Shown here: positions 11,097 to 22,828 of the stretch, in pieces
Layout: the number at the start of each line of letters is the position of its first letter
Numbering within the stretch: the stretch's first letter is position 1
Assembly: GCA_002077065.1 (NCBI GenBank)
Contig: NAJO01000025.1
Span: 674,957-738,956, forward strand
Direction of reading: 5' to 3'
Source: Cryoendolithus antarcticus
Lineage: Eukaryota > Ascomycota > Dothideomycetes > Cladosporiales > Cladosporiaceae
DNA: 64,000 bases
Notes under the pieces: model-generated
The model's database searches: none
Seen by the model: the letters and a program-made list of their open reading frames with translations, nothing else
What the model was told of the DNA's origin: nothing
Translations under genes and position numbers: made by a program

Positions 11097-14000
11097 ATGG
11101 GCGGTGCCAATGGCTCCCATGTCGAAGAGAAGACGGCTGCGGCGCACAGCGACAGCAGCTCGGGGGAGGCTGGCGAAGTCAATAAGCAGAGCCCGACAGT
11201 GAGGTCACTGGCCAGACGCGCAAATATCAGACTCGGTACAACATATGAGAGCTATGTTGCACCTGTCTTCCGTGGCAAGGTCCTGGCTCCGTCGAAAGAC
11301 GGTCGACACATACCCATTCAAGCGTGCCATGATCACTCTCTGATCGATGAGCGGCGAGGCCACAACTATATCAGTAATTCGATCCGATCTGCGCGCTACA
11401 CGCCATGGGACTTCTTTCCCCGACAGCTGTGGTTCCAGCTGACACGACTTTCAAACTTTTACTTTCTGTGCGTAGGCGTACCACAGACCATTCCGGGTCT
11501 GAGTACTACAGGCAACTACACGACGATCCTGCCTTTGACCTTTTTCGTCTTGTTAACGATGTTCAAGGAAGGGTGGGATGACTGGCGGAGGCATAAGATG
11601 GACAAGGTGGAGAACCGGGCTACTGCTACTGTGCTTAAGAGGCGTGGTAGCCAGAGTCAAGCAGGAGTTATGGGTGGCAAGCCATGGTCACGTATAGGCA
11701 GGACGCGTGCGACGGACAAGCAGGCTGAGATGGTGAAAGGCAATGAGGAGCAAGATGCCGATTTCTCATGGACGCATGTGCAGTGGCACAACATACGAGT
11801 CGGTGACTTTGTCATGCTCAAGCGTGACGATCCGGTGCCTGCAGACCTGGTACTACTACACGCATCGGGTGAAGAGGGCGTTGCATACATCGAGACTATG
11901 GCTCTCGATGGAGAAACGAACCTGAAGGCCAAGCAAGCACTTTCAGCCACGCAGAAGCAGTGTGGCACCATCGCTGGCATTCGAGAGTGCAATGGAAGTG
12001 TCGCGGTGGAAGACCCAAATCGGACACTCTATTCGTTCGATGGCAGGATGATGATGGATGATCATACTCGCCCCCTGACACTGTCCGAGATCTTGCTCCG
12101 CGGCAGTACACTCCGCAACACAACCAAGGCGATCGGACTTGTAGTGAATACTGGCGAAGAGACCAAGATCAGGATGAATGCCAATCATCACCCGAAAGCC
12201 AAGAAGCCACGACTGGAACGCTATGCCAATCAGGTGATACTTACGCTCATAGCGTATGTGGTCATCCTGGCTGTCGGCTGCTCTGGCGGCTATCTGCTGT
12301 GGCACAACCAAGTCGAGCAGCAGTCCTGGTATATGGAGGACGCGCCTGTGGGATTTCAAGAAATCATCATCGGCTATCTCATTATGTTCAACAATCTCAT
12401 TCCGCTGAGCTTGTACGTGAGCTTGGAGATCGTCAAGCTCTGTCAGCAGTGGCTCATCACTAACGACGTGACGATGTATGACGAGGTCAGCAATGAGCCG
12501 ATGAGGTGTAACACCAACACCATCCTGGAGAATCTAGGTCAAGTCGGGTTTATCCTGAGCGACAAGACTGGCACGCTCACGGAGAATGTCATGAAGTTCA
12601 GGAAGCTGAGCGTGGCAGGGACTGTATGGCGACATGGTATTGATGACCAAGACACTGCAACGAGCGCCTCACGTCGAGCAAGCCATCAGCCTCGAAGGTC
12701 GGGCGCTGTCAAGCCCAGCATCGAAGTCACCGAATTTGCGTTCGAGAAGGGACAGGAGTCTCTTCGTCCTCAGGTTGCTAGACGGTCGTCCAGCCGTCCG
12801 CGGGTGTCGGCAGCGTCGACGCGTGAGCAAAGCACTACCGATCTGATCGCTCAAATCAATGCGCACCCGAACACGGCTTTCTCATGTAAGGCGCGGAACT
12901 ATCTACTTGGCCTGGCGCTGTGCCACACCTGTTTGCCGGAGCTGAAGGACGACGGCGCGGTCGACTTCCAGGCCTCTTCGCCAGATGAGCTAGCTCTCGT
13001 CCGTGTAGCGCATGAGCTCGGCTTCACTATCCTGGCTCGCTCCACTCACTCTATCACACTCTTAACGACGGATCGAAACGGTGAACAAGACAAGTCGACA
13101 TACGAGATCCTGGACGTCATCGAGTTCAGTAGCAAGCGCAAGCGCATGAGCATCGTTCTGCGCTGTCCAGATGGCAAGGTCTGGCTGCTGTGCAAAGGCG
13201 CTGACAGCGTACTGATCCCCAGACTAAAGCAGGCCGAGCTGGCGGTTCGTACTTCGCGGGACGTGCGCCGGAGCACGGAAGTCCACAGACGACTTAACAG
13301 ACGAAGCATACAGCTCGACCGTCGCACGCGTGTCGAAGGCAGGGCAAGTATGGCTATAGAGCGCATCAGACGTTCAATGGATGTACCACGGTCACGTAGC
13401 CAGCCTAGAGCGAGATCACTGGCGCCACCAGGACGGTCAACGGACGGGCTTCGGGTGCCAACCTTCGATAGGAGGCAAAGTCAAGAACAGTCGCCAACAC
13501 TTGACGACGCGCAGACTTTTGCTCGATGTTTCCAACACCTCGACGACTTTGCGACTGAGGGCTTGAGGACTCTGCTCTTCACGCAGAAAGTCATTCCTGC
13601 CGCAGAGTACACGGCATGGAAGAAGCTATACCAAGATGCCACGACGTCACTCGTCGACCGACAACAGCGAATCGAGGATGTTGCCGAGATGCTCGAGCAG
13701 GACATGGACTTACTCGGCGCATCGGCTATAGAGGACAAGCTGCAGGAAGGGGTGCCTGAGACGATTGACAAGCTACGCAGGGCTAACATCAAGATCTGGA
13801 TGCTCACGGGCGACAAGCGCGAAACGGCTATCAATATCGCGCACTCGGCACGCATCTGCAAACCAGAATCCCACGTCTTCATCTTCGACGCATCGAAAGG
13901 TGATTTGCCCACACAGCTTCAAAACGCGGCGGAGACTATTGCTACGGACTCAATCACACACAGTGTAGCTGTTATCGACGGTTACACGCTCTCTGTTGTT

Positions 14001-15131
14001 GACGCCTCGCCAGATCTGCAGAAGCAATTCTACAGCCTGATCTTCGCGCTCTCCTCGGTAATCTGCTGTCGCGCATCACCTGCGCAGAAGGCTTCGATTG
14101 CCCTCAGCATACCACAACACCTTCCCAACACTCTCACGCTCGCCATCGGTGATGGGGCGAATGACGTCGCCATGTTGCAGTCCGCACACGTTGGCGTTGG
14201 TATCTCTGGTAAGGAAGGCCTCCAAGCCGCCCGCGTCGCGGACTACAGCATAGCACAATTTCGCTTCCTACAGCAGCTGCTTCTTGTCCACGGCCGATGG
14301 AACTACGTCCGTACCGCTCGCTTCGTACTGGCGACTTTCTGGAAGGAGATGCTGTTCTACACCCCTCAAGCAATGTACCAACGCAGCAACGGCTACACGG
14401 GGACAAGTCTGTACGAATCCTGGTCTTTGACAGCGCTGAACACGCTTTTCACGTCGCTCTGCGTCATCATGCCTGGCATTGTCGAACGAGACCTCAGCGC
14501 CAAGACGCTTCTTGCTGTGCCTGAGCTGTATGCTTATGGGCAGCAAAACAGCGGACTTAATCTGCGTCGCTATCTGGTCTGGATGATCGGCGGTTTGGCC
14601 CAGGGCGTGATCATCTTCATCATACCGTGGTTGATCTACGCCAAGGGTAATGAGATGGGCGATAACGGTCTCTTCGCGCTCGGGGACCTTTGCTTCACCA
14701 TCGCCATCGTCTGGACGAACGTTAAGCTCCTGCTCCTCGAAACGCACACGAAGTCCCTGCCGATAGCCGTCTCCTTTACAGTCACATTCACAGGCTGGTG
14801 GGCGTGGAACTGCTTCCTATCAGCTGCGTACCCGGCGAAATTGTCGCCTTACGATGTCAAAGGCGGGTTCTTCCATACTTTTGGCAAGGACCTGGTGTGG
14901 TGGCTTGTCTTAATTGGGACAATCTCGATTCTTGTCGTGATGGAATTCACGCTGAAGACAATCAAAAGCGCCTTCAGAGGTAACAAGTGGTGGCAGAAGT
15001 GGGGTGGCGGTATGTGGGAAGGTAATGTGGCGCTGTGGCAGGAGATTGAGCGCAAGGGTGGCGTGCAGGGTGATGAGGACGATAATGAAGATCAAGCGTA
15101 CGAAGAGAGGTTCGCTGCAGAGAACAAGTGA
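11097..15131 (+). CDS. P4-type ATPase, phospholipid flippase (Dnf3-like)
   Basis: Aminophospholipid-translocating P-type ATPase moving lipids from the outer/lumenal to the cytosolic leaflet, probably in Golgi or plasma membrane. The single exon from ATG 11097 encodes 1344 residues, a normal P4 length. Visible motifs: actuator-domain DGET at 271-274, phosphorylation-site DKTGTLT with catalytic Asp489, and hinge GDGANDV near 1018-1024. The membrane motif is PLSL (in NNLIPLSLYVSLE) where many flippases have PISL. The N-terminal NFYFLCVGVPQTIPGLSTTG and WDDWRRHKMDKVEN segments resemble Dnf3-type enzymes, so I favour that subgroup over Drs2 or Dnf1/2. Ser/Arg-rich insertions are present in the nucleotide-binding domain (about 515-585 and 715-800). 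It is convergent with the aminotransferase gene. Subunit partners of the Cdc50 family are expected but not encoded here. Confidence 0.93.
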   Translation: MGGANGSHVEEKTAAAHSDSSSGEAGEVNKQSPTVRSLARRANIRLGTTYESYVAPVFRGKVLAPSKDGRHIPIQACHDHSLIDERRGHNYISNSIRSARYTPWDFFPRQLWFQLTRLSNFYFLCVGVPQTIPGLSTTGNYTTILPLTFFVLLTMFKEGWDDWRRHKMDKVENRATATVLKRRGSQSQAGVMGGKPWSRIGRTRATDKQAEMVKGNEEQDADFSWTHVQWHNIRVGDFVMLKRDDPVPADLVLLHASGEEGVAYIETMALDGETNLKAKQALSATQKQCGTIAGIRECNGSVAVEDPNRTLYSFDGRMMMDDHTRPLTLSEILLRGSTLRNTTKAIGLVVNTGEETKIRMNANHHPKAKKPRLERYANQVILTLIAYVVILAVGCSGGYLLWHNQVEQQSWYMEDAPVGFQEIIIGYLIMFNNLIPLSLYVSLEIVKLCQQWLITNDVTMYDEVSNEPMRCNTNTILENLGQVGFILSDKTGTLTENVMKFRKLSVAGTVWRHGIDDQDTATSASRRASHQPRRSGAVKPSIEVTEFAFEKGQESLRPQVARRSSSRPRVSAASTREQSTTDLIAQINAHPNTAFSCKARNYLLGLALCHTCLPELKDDGAVDFQASSPDELALVRVAHELGFTILARSTHSITLLTTDRNGEQDKSTYEILDVIEFSSKRKRMSIVLRCPDGKVWLLCKGADSVLIPRLKQAELAVRTSRDVRRSTEVHRRLNRRSIQLDRRTRVEGRASMAIERIRRSMDVPRSRSQPRARSLAPPGRSTDGLRVPTFDRRQSQEQSPTLDDAQTFARCFQHLDDFATEGLRTLLFTQKVIPAAEYTAWKKLYQDATTSLVDRQQRIEDVAEMLEQDMDLLGASAIEDKLQEGVPETIDKLRRANIKIWMLTGDKRETAINIAHSARICKPESHVFIFDASKGDLPTQLQNAAETIATDSITHSVAVIDGYTLSVVDASPDLQKQFYSLIFALSSVICCRASPAQKASIALSIPQHLPNTLTLAIGDGANDVAMLQSAHVGVGISGKEGLQAARVADYSIAQFRFLQQLLLVHGRWNYVRTARFVLATFWKEMLFYTPQAMYQRSNGYTGTSLYESWSLTALNTLFTSLCVIMPGIVERDLSAKTLLAVPELYAYGQQNSGLNLRRYLVWMIGGLAQGVIIFIIPWLIYAKGNEMGDNGLFALGDLCFTIAIVWTNVKLLLLETHTKSLPIAVSFTVTFTGWWAWNCFLSAAYPAKLSPYDVKGGFFHTFGKDLVWWLVLIGTISILVVMEFTLKTIKSAFRGNKWWQKWGGGMWEGNVALWQEIERKGGVQGDEDDNEDQAYEERFAAENK

Positions 15132-15388
15132 GGAAGGCGTGCAAGGGTTTGGGCATGATGTAGAGGATTAAATGGGCTGCATGATTGGATGTTAGGATGA
15201 TACCCACGCGCGACATATATGTATATACGCTGTACAAAGCAACGAATTTACATGACTTCCATGCACTGCGACAGGAGGAGCAGATGATCATTGCATTCTT
15301 TCGGAGAGAATCACGTACGTGTGCAGGCCAGATCTGTAGCTGCGCTGCGTCCGGTTATCAGACTATGAGCCTGTCTTCCAGGTGATTA

Positions 15389-16916
15389 CTACTTGATATA
15401 CTGCTTCAGCCCTCTCAACCGCTCCTTCGCGCTCTCCAGTACCTTGTCTTCTTTGCACACGGCAAAGCGCAGCCAGTCCTCGACAATATGCGCGTTAGCA
15501 TCTGTGAAGAACTCTGTCGGTGGGATTGCAGCGACGCCGAGCTCCATGATGCAAAACCACGAGAGCTTGAAGTCGCGTGGACGATTGGCCACATGGTCTG
15601 GAAACGGGTAGTTCGCGGGGAGCTCGACTTTGGCGAGGTTAACGAGGACGAAGTAGCCACCTTGGGGAATGGAGTACTGCCGTGTGTTAGCGAGGAGATG
15701 ACAATCGATGGACGTTAGGACTTACAGGCAGGCCAAGCTCATCCCAAATCTCATTAAAGCGCTCCATCTTGCCCTTCATCTCCTTCTTCGAATCGTCCCA
15801 GAAGCCTTCCTCGTCTGCTCGCTCGAAGGCGACAGCGGTGGCTTCTTGCAACGGACTCACACTGCTGTAGCAAATGCGCGTGTGTGCCGCAGAGACGTAC
15901 TTGATCAGATGCTCAGGGCCGATGAGGTAGCCGACTCGCCAGCCTGTGGCGTAGAAGTTCTTGCCTGCGCTGCCGACTGTAAGGGTCAAGGCTGCGATCT
16001 CGGGGGAGAGGGTGGCGACGCGGGTGAAGGGGACGTAGTAGAGGCGGTCGTAGACTAGATATACGTCAGCAAAATCTAAGTGTATCAGCATTGGAGACAG
16101 CCTACCTTCATCACTCAAGATAATGATGTTGTGTTTCACACACAAATCACCGATAGCTTGCAGCTCCTCCTTCGAGAAGACTTTACCAACAGGATTGTGT
16201 GGACTGTTCAGCACAATCATTCGGGTCTTGTCGGTGATCTTATCTTCGAGGATTTTCATATCGACGAACCACTCACCAGCGCTCGTCGTCTGAGTAGCTC
16301 CGTTCTTAGGTGGCGTCATGGGCACGTAGACTACCTTTCCACCAGGCATCTCGATGTTTGAGATATACTGATCGAAGAAAGGCTCGAAGACAATCACTTC
16401 GTCGCCTTGCTCAAGGAAGCCCATAAAGGCTGACAACATGCCCTCATTGGCGCCTGTGGTGATCGTGACTTCAGTGTCCGGATTGATCGTGCGTCCAAAG
16501 AACGGCGAGTACGCAGTAGCGATAGCTTTCTTCAATCGTGGTCGACCCTACTATGTGCCATGATCAGGCTCTGTCCAAGGAACAGAAGTATGCAGGTCAA
16601 CTCATACCTTCGTCGGAGAGTATTGATTGCATTCTACCTTGCCCAACGCTTCTCTGGCCGCATCAAGCACGAATTCGGGAGGGTTATAACCGAAGAAACC
16701 CTGTCCCAGATTTATTGCTTCGTGCGAGGATGCTGTGCATGCTTCATTAATCATTGACCATACGTCCTGCCTCTGCCCAGAGACCCTGGCCGCGGGTTTG
16801 AAAGGATCCTTCCTCATCGCGATCGAATTGGCGATTTTTCGGCTTCGTTCAACGTGGTAGATGGAAAGAGATCCGTAGATTGGTCTGTAGAGTCTCGTCT
16901 GGCGCAATGGCAGCAT
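15389..16916 (-). CDS. BNA3: Kynurenine aminotransferase-type PLP enzyme, mitochondrial (BNA3-like)
   Basis: Class I/II PLP-dependent aminotransferase, most like kynurenine-oxoglutarate transaminase III, which converts kynurenine to kynurenic acid and also acts on other amino acids. Four exons: 16916-16608, 16547-16106, 16054-15726 and 15676-15389, with introns of 60, 51 and 49 nt, giving 455 residues. Visible signatures: INLGQGFFGYNPP near the N-terminus of the domain, NSPHNPVGKVF substrate loop, and the Schiff-base lysine in GSAGKNFYATGWRVG. The chosen ATG 16916 gives an Arg-rich, acid-poor leader (MLPLRQTRLYRP), consistent with mitochondrial import; an upstream in-frame ATG near 16988 is an alternative. 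It is convergent with the flippase gene. Confidence 0.9.
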
Positions 16917-17445
16917 TAGAGAGGATATCACAGTCTTTGATGCATCTGTTGGTGGTGGTGGAGTGCGTGGGGTCAAGGGCCAGCACGTCATCCGAAACGA
17001 CCGACCCAGGCGTTGCCGAAATCGGCAATTGCTGTGAGACAACACCGTCTGCCTCTATAGGAGTAGGTGTGCACGAACATTGAGGATGTAGTTGGCGTGA
17101 CAAGGTGCGGTAAAGTTGATTGACTCGCGAAGACCTGATCGGAGACACAGTCTGCGTGGTCGCAGTCGAGCGCGATGCTCGACGCCAGTACAAGCCCACA
17201 ATATGTGTGATGGCATTACAGCCACGCTGTGTTTACCTTGCCCTGCACTGTGAGCGACCTGGTATCAAGGTGCTGACCAGTCACGGACGATTTGCCTTCA
17301 AGACGCGATACGACTGTACTGGTCACCCTTACATTGAAGTGCTACCCGACATTAGTTCAAGCACGTGAATTCGTGAAGCCATCCATAGTGCCCAACGTTG
17401 CAACGGCTCATGGAGACTCTTCCACCTCTATAGATGTAAGACCTC
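16917..17445. other. Intergenic region between aminotransferase and oligopeptide transporter
   Basis: About 530 bp containing the promoter of the minus-strand aminotransferase and the 3' end of the transporter. No further feature recognised. Confidence 0.4.
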
Positions 17446-20400
17446 TCACTCCCAAGTGTCCAGCCCAAAGTATCCCTTCTCTGGCAGATCCATGAGCAAC
17501 ACGGTGCGGTCGGCAGCACCACCATCAACCCTAGTCGCCAGGACGTCGTTACCCCACCAACTGACAGTCACAGGGTTGTATTGTACGCTAAAGAAGATGA
17601 TCAAGGCTGAAAGCGCCACACCTCCGATCAGCGCCGCGGCCAGGACGTAGTTGTACTTCTCGAACCAAGCCGTCTTGTAGCGGCGGACGTAGTACATGAA
17701 GAACATCGACATGTAGAGGCCAGAGGTCGTGTAGGTCAAGTTCACGGGAGCCTGTCAGTCTGGTCAGCACACTTGCCGTACACTCAAAATAGAGGTTTCG
17801 GAACATACCCAGTAGATGAAGCCGTTGAGGATTAGCGAGGGATGCACCTGCTTGAGGTACGAGATCGGGGTGAAAATGAGTATATCGAGTGGCTTGAAGA
17901 TAGCCCCAGGCATCTTGGTACGCATGGATTGTCTGGCTGTCGGTCCGTAGCGCTTGATGCCCCACCAGACCGGTGCAAGTAGGAAGCCAAGGAGGAAGGC
18001 GTACTTCATGACCGGATAGATCTGTCCGAAGACACGAGCAGGCCCAATGGCACCCCAGAAGACTGATGCTGAGAAGTAGACCGAGGATCCATTGGCACAT
18101 GTGAACTTGGCCGTCTGGTCAGGCGTGCAGATCCCATCCAGACCATCGACGAGATCGACCACACCATAGGCAACGAAAGCTGTGATGAAGGCGCTGATCA
18201 TCTGTCCGCGGTACATGGCTCGGGGTGGGATCTTGGCGTAGAGACCCATCTTTAGATCGGACACGAAATAATCAGCCTGGCCGGTGATGTTGTAGCCGAA
18301 TGCTTTCACGAACATGAGCGCCTATGCAATTATCAGCTGAGCCATTTATGAAACAAGTGCGACAGCCCAATTGTGAGAGGGAATTGAGCCGCCGAAGGTA
18401 GTCTTTTACTGGGCCTTCGGAAGTCCCAGCAGTGCCGTGTACTCACTTCAGGGCGACCAGGCAGAGCATAGCCGACAATCAGCTCGGCGAGCACGTTCAG
18501 ACCTTCGGTCGTACCACTGATAGAGTAGAGGTATGTGCTTGGCACCAAGAAAATAAGGTTCAACCCTATGGAAAATTTTCGTCAGTGTTGTCCAAGGTTG
18601 GTGACATCGCCACAACGCCTTCCTCGCTCGTTAGCTTACCGATAACGAAGAAAATTGTCCACACGGGCGTTCCCATCTCGGTGTAGACGGTGCAAATGAC
18701 AATCGCGAAGATGAAAGATGTAAATGCGACCGCCGCGAACCACCAATCGGGCACCTCGGGGTACTTCCGGGCCATGTTCGTCCAGATGTCGTCAAAGCCG
18801 TCGTAAACAGAGGTTTCGTCGTCGAGGATATGGTAGAGGTGCGATGCTGCTTCGCGAATCTTGCCCTGTCCAAGCGCTTTGCCTGCTGCAAACGTAGAAC
18901 GACCAGCACGTTTCATCTGCTGCCAAGCCGCAGAGAAGATGCTTACGTAGGCTTTGCCCAAGATCTTGCCACTGTCGAGGAGCACGAAGACCATGGTGAA
19001 GGGATAGAACAGGAAGAAGATCGAGTCTATGGTAACTGTCAGTTTTCGAGCGCTTGCCAACAGGATCTGACAAGCAACTTACAAACCACCAGGTTACCAG
19101 CAGCGTAGTATGGCGGTGAGTATGCCTTGTATAGGTCCTCGTCGACGACATCGTTCACTAGAATCTTTGTGATGTTGTAATGCGAGCCAGTGTTGTCGAA
19201 GATGCGGCTGCTGTTGATCGGGAGGTAGCCAGTGTCCTTGGTATTTGTGTAGTACAGAGCAAGGATCACCAGACCGCCGATGAATTGCCCGATGTACTGC
19301 TGCAGATACGAGTAGAATGGGTAAGTCAAAGGGAAGAAGTTCGTGCTGAACGTATTCCAATCAAATGACGAAATTGGGTTGAAGCCTAGACCGGTCTGCG
19401 ATCCAGTCACAATGGCGAGGTTGAAGTTGTTCGGTGCGATCCAAGTCATCCAGGAGAAGAGACTGAGCGCCTGGAAGAGATAGCCCGGAAGCCAGAAGTA
19501 GACGATCATGCCTGCCCATCGTTAGCGTTTTGCTCTCGTACTCATGACAGAGTCTAGCGCCAAAGGATGCCACAAACCCGCAAAACAGATCCAGAAAAAC
19601 TTGTACATGCTAATCTTCCAGCCGTGGATGGTTTCCTTCTTGTCTCCCTGTAAGAGTGCTCGGTTCAGTGCCAAGGTCGGTAGGATAGTAGGCCAGATGG
19701 ACTCCATGGGGTAGACCGCGAAGCGGCGGAGGAGGCCTGTGATCGTTGTCAGAGTAGCGAATACGGCGCACGGCATCGCTGCGGTCTGAGACCACCCAAC
19801 GTCCTCCCGAGGGTGTTCGGAGGTGCAGCGACTTACCGGCGAAACCAAGACCCATCATCTGCGTGGCCAGCAACAGCAGGATCTTGTAGCCTGGCGTCAG
19901 CCATTTGTCGAGATAGTAGACCTCTTGCGTCTGAATGTTCCTGTTGCAGCGGTGTCAGAGTGAGATGTTGTAAATGCCAAGACATCATGTGATCTCTGGC
20001 CCAGCTGCGACTAACCAGAACACATAGGCCGATGTCACCGACACATTGATAATAACTGTCGACAAAACTTGCTCCTTGTAAGTCCAGGGGCCAGGATTGA
20101 GAGAGTGTCTCGTGCCACCGATCTTGAAACCCCAGTCCGGTAGTGCCCAGGCGAGGAACTTGCCGCACGGGTACAGCAGAACTTGAGCCGTTGTGGATGT
20201 GAGGTACACGTTCGGGAAGCGCGAATTGAAGAGCGAGTTGATGAACTGTGCGACGCAAGCCCAGAGATAGCCGAGGAGATGAGCGCGGATAGTCTCGCAG
20301 AGTATGTTCTCGTCGTCATCTGCAGATAAGCACGTTAGCTTCCCATCATGGCATCTCCTGTATCGTGGCTCTTGCGCAGCTATGTGCGCCTTTCGCTGCG

Positions 20401-20934
20401 GTCGTGCTGGTCGCTAGTCTCGTACTTGCGCCCCAGTGCCGCCTAATTGATTGGGGGATGCAGTCGATCTGACTTACCCGGTGTCGTGACAGCGCGAACC
20501 TCCGGATAAGGACTGTAGTACTTGAGGATCGCAACCTCAGACTTGAATGCCAACTCATACTCATCGTCACTCTGACTTTCGAGTGGACCGTTGAGGAAGT
20601 GCTGGAGTTTGCTCCTTTGCGAAGCATCGATGTTGTAGTCGAAGTCGTGGTCTTCCAGGAACTTGGCTGCGAAGGTGCGACACTCTTCGATCGTCAACCC
20701 ATCAATCTTATCAATGACTTTCTCCAGATCCTCGATTGGTGCAAGATGTTCCTTGACATTCTGGTCATCGAGCTTCTCAGCCAGTTGAACGACCTCGCCT
20801 TCGAGAACGGACTGGCGACGAGCTGTCTCAATGGCGCCACCCTTCTCGTCCTCGTGTATGCTGTTGGCCGAGGAAGACGATCGGTCGGCAGGATCAATCG
20901 CCTCACCCTCGGTGTATGGCTTCCGGTATGACAT
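17446..20934 (-). CDS. OPT-family oligopeptide transporter
   Basis: Proton-coupled oligopeptide transporter of the OPT family, imports small peptides or peptide-like siderophores across the plasma membrane. Nine exons read on the minus strand: 20934-20478, 20319-20016, 19940-19837, 19778-19578, 19511-19083, 19026-18640, 18565-18447, 18321-17809 and 17751-17446. All joins keep phase and give 939 residues, a normal length. The OPT hallmark SPYPEVRAVT precedes the first helix; NPGPWTYKEQ, WMTWIAPNNFN and ARVFGQIYP are also family motifs. About 14-16 hydrophobic helices follow an acidic N-terminal region of about 120 residues. The splice sites are all GT-AG. ATG 20934 gives MSYRKPYTEG. The substrate cannot be told from sequence. 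Confidence 0.92.
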
Positions 20935-22828
20935 GTTGGGTGCACGCAATGAACTCCTGTGGTACTATGAGAGTAGCCGTGTGAGAATTTGAAAAGTAGA
21001 AACTCACGGGAGAAGAAGCTTGTAGAAGTAAGATGCAGGGTACCTTTGACACACGCGCGACGATAGCTGCAGTTGCACCGTATTGCGCTGACCACCAGGA
21101 TGTCTTACCGCATGGGGGAGGTAAATGAACATGAACCATGGTGCTTATCATGATATGCACGCAGTGCACCAACCACAGAGTTCGGGGTCAGCCCTCCTTC
21201 TGTGCCATTGCTCCGTGTACAACACACGGCCTGCAATGGGCGATCATGAGCGCCATTCAGCCGATAAGACTTTGGGGCGCTCTGCAGTGCAGTACGACCA
21301 CATACAGCGGCTGGCCCGAAGCTTTCGATCGCACGAGTCTAGCCCGATGGCGCACCGCAAGTTCGGTAGTACGCCTGGGGAGCTGCATTAATGCGGGACG
21401 AACTCATCACTTGTGAAATGCTTCACGCCTTCGCAAGCTAAGTTGACGTGCTTGGGGGTCGTCGATCACACTAACCTGAGTACGCGATAGATTGGTGATA
21501 TATTGTGTCGCGTGCAGCTATGTGCGTCTCAGGGCTAGCCCATGTAAGCTGGCGTCGATCCTGCACGGCGCGATGTGGCAACAAAGTCAGTATACGCTGC
21601 ACCACTTCCGTCTAGACAAGCAAGCGCATGGCGTACAAGCATCCGATTCGACAAGCGTTCAGGCTCTCTTGATGGAGCTCGGCACGCCGCTACCACGGCG
21701 CTTGTTTAGATAACAAACAGCTTGGTATGCACCCTCTGATATACTGACGTCAGCCGGCTCTGCGCTATCAGAGCGCGAGCGATAGAAGTGCAGCTCCCGT
21801 GGTGTGGCGGAGTGCCTTGGCGTAGCGTACTCTGCCCTAGAACATCCACGCCGATAGTCCCAGTGAGATGTGTGTTTGCGAGCTCCGTCAGCGATCGTTC
21901 TCGTATCGAGCTGACAGTCGAAGGGGTTTGGCCAGCACATGTTGGCTCAGGGCTTATCTGGCGCAATCTCGATGTATCACACCAAATCCGGCAGCTGGTT
22001 TGGAACGCGGGGCGTTGGTGTCGTAGTCCAGAGTCTCATCGGCAGGCGATGTGCAAGCTTGATCGGTGGGTACTGCATGGCTCGAGGTGCTACGCCGCCC
22101 GCGTCGGCCAGTACTTTCGACACTCGTGTCGGTCAGCCGCGGCGCAATACCTCCTGTCGCGCCTTATTCTGGAGAGTGTCGCTTCTACCCAAGCTTTCAG
22201 GCGCGCCGAGCTTCGGCCTTGGCCGGTCGTGAGAAAGCCGTCCATGGAGACAAAGGGGAGGCTATAATTTCCTGGTACTTCAAAGCTTCACCACTGCTTT
22301 GTAAAAAGGAGTTTGCAACGACATAGGTCAGAAAGGAAAGACCGACACAGAGGTGAAGTCTGGATTGAGTCTCGAAATAACCTCACCTCCCTCCCTTCGA
22401 CTCACTGCCGCCTAAGATGACTCATCTAATGCCGATTGAACTCCGGTCGTTCTTGCTTTCGCGTATGGCATATGTCGAGCAGTCTTTCTGAACCCTCCGA
22501 TGGCGCCTACACATACCGGATGGCAGCTCCAGACTACTGCATCCACGAGAGTCCGGATTCCTCTACTCGGTGGTCCACGGTGTCTCAACAAAGTACACGC
22601 CAGGAGTGGAATGCAGACTATGTGGGAGCAGCATTGAAGCGAATCGACCTTGTATCGAAACGCCAGATTGGGATCATCGATTAGTCTGGATTCATTCTCT
22701 GTGCTCCTCCTAATCCTACACTGCGAGAATGAGAGCCAGCGATCAGTATGCATGCGCAGAGACGTCAACATGCACAGCGGAGAGAGGCAAATTTGTTGCA
22801 CTGAGTGAAAATAGTACAGCGTTATACA
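20935..22828. other. Long intergenic region, no gene recognised
   Basis: About 1.9 kb. A GTGAGT near 21008 and an AG shortly upstream of the transporter ATG could form a 5' UTR intron, but this is weak. Open frames around 21788-22267 on the plus strand have no recognisable motif and overlap others, so no gene is called. Confidence 0.4.

Noticed and set aside
21788..22267. A 159-codon open frame in the long intergenic region
   Set aside because: No motif, overlapping open frames of similar length in other frames, composition like non-coding flank.
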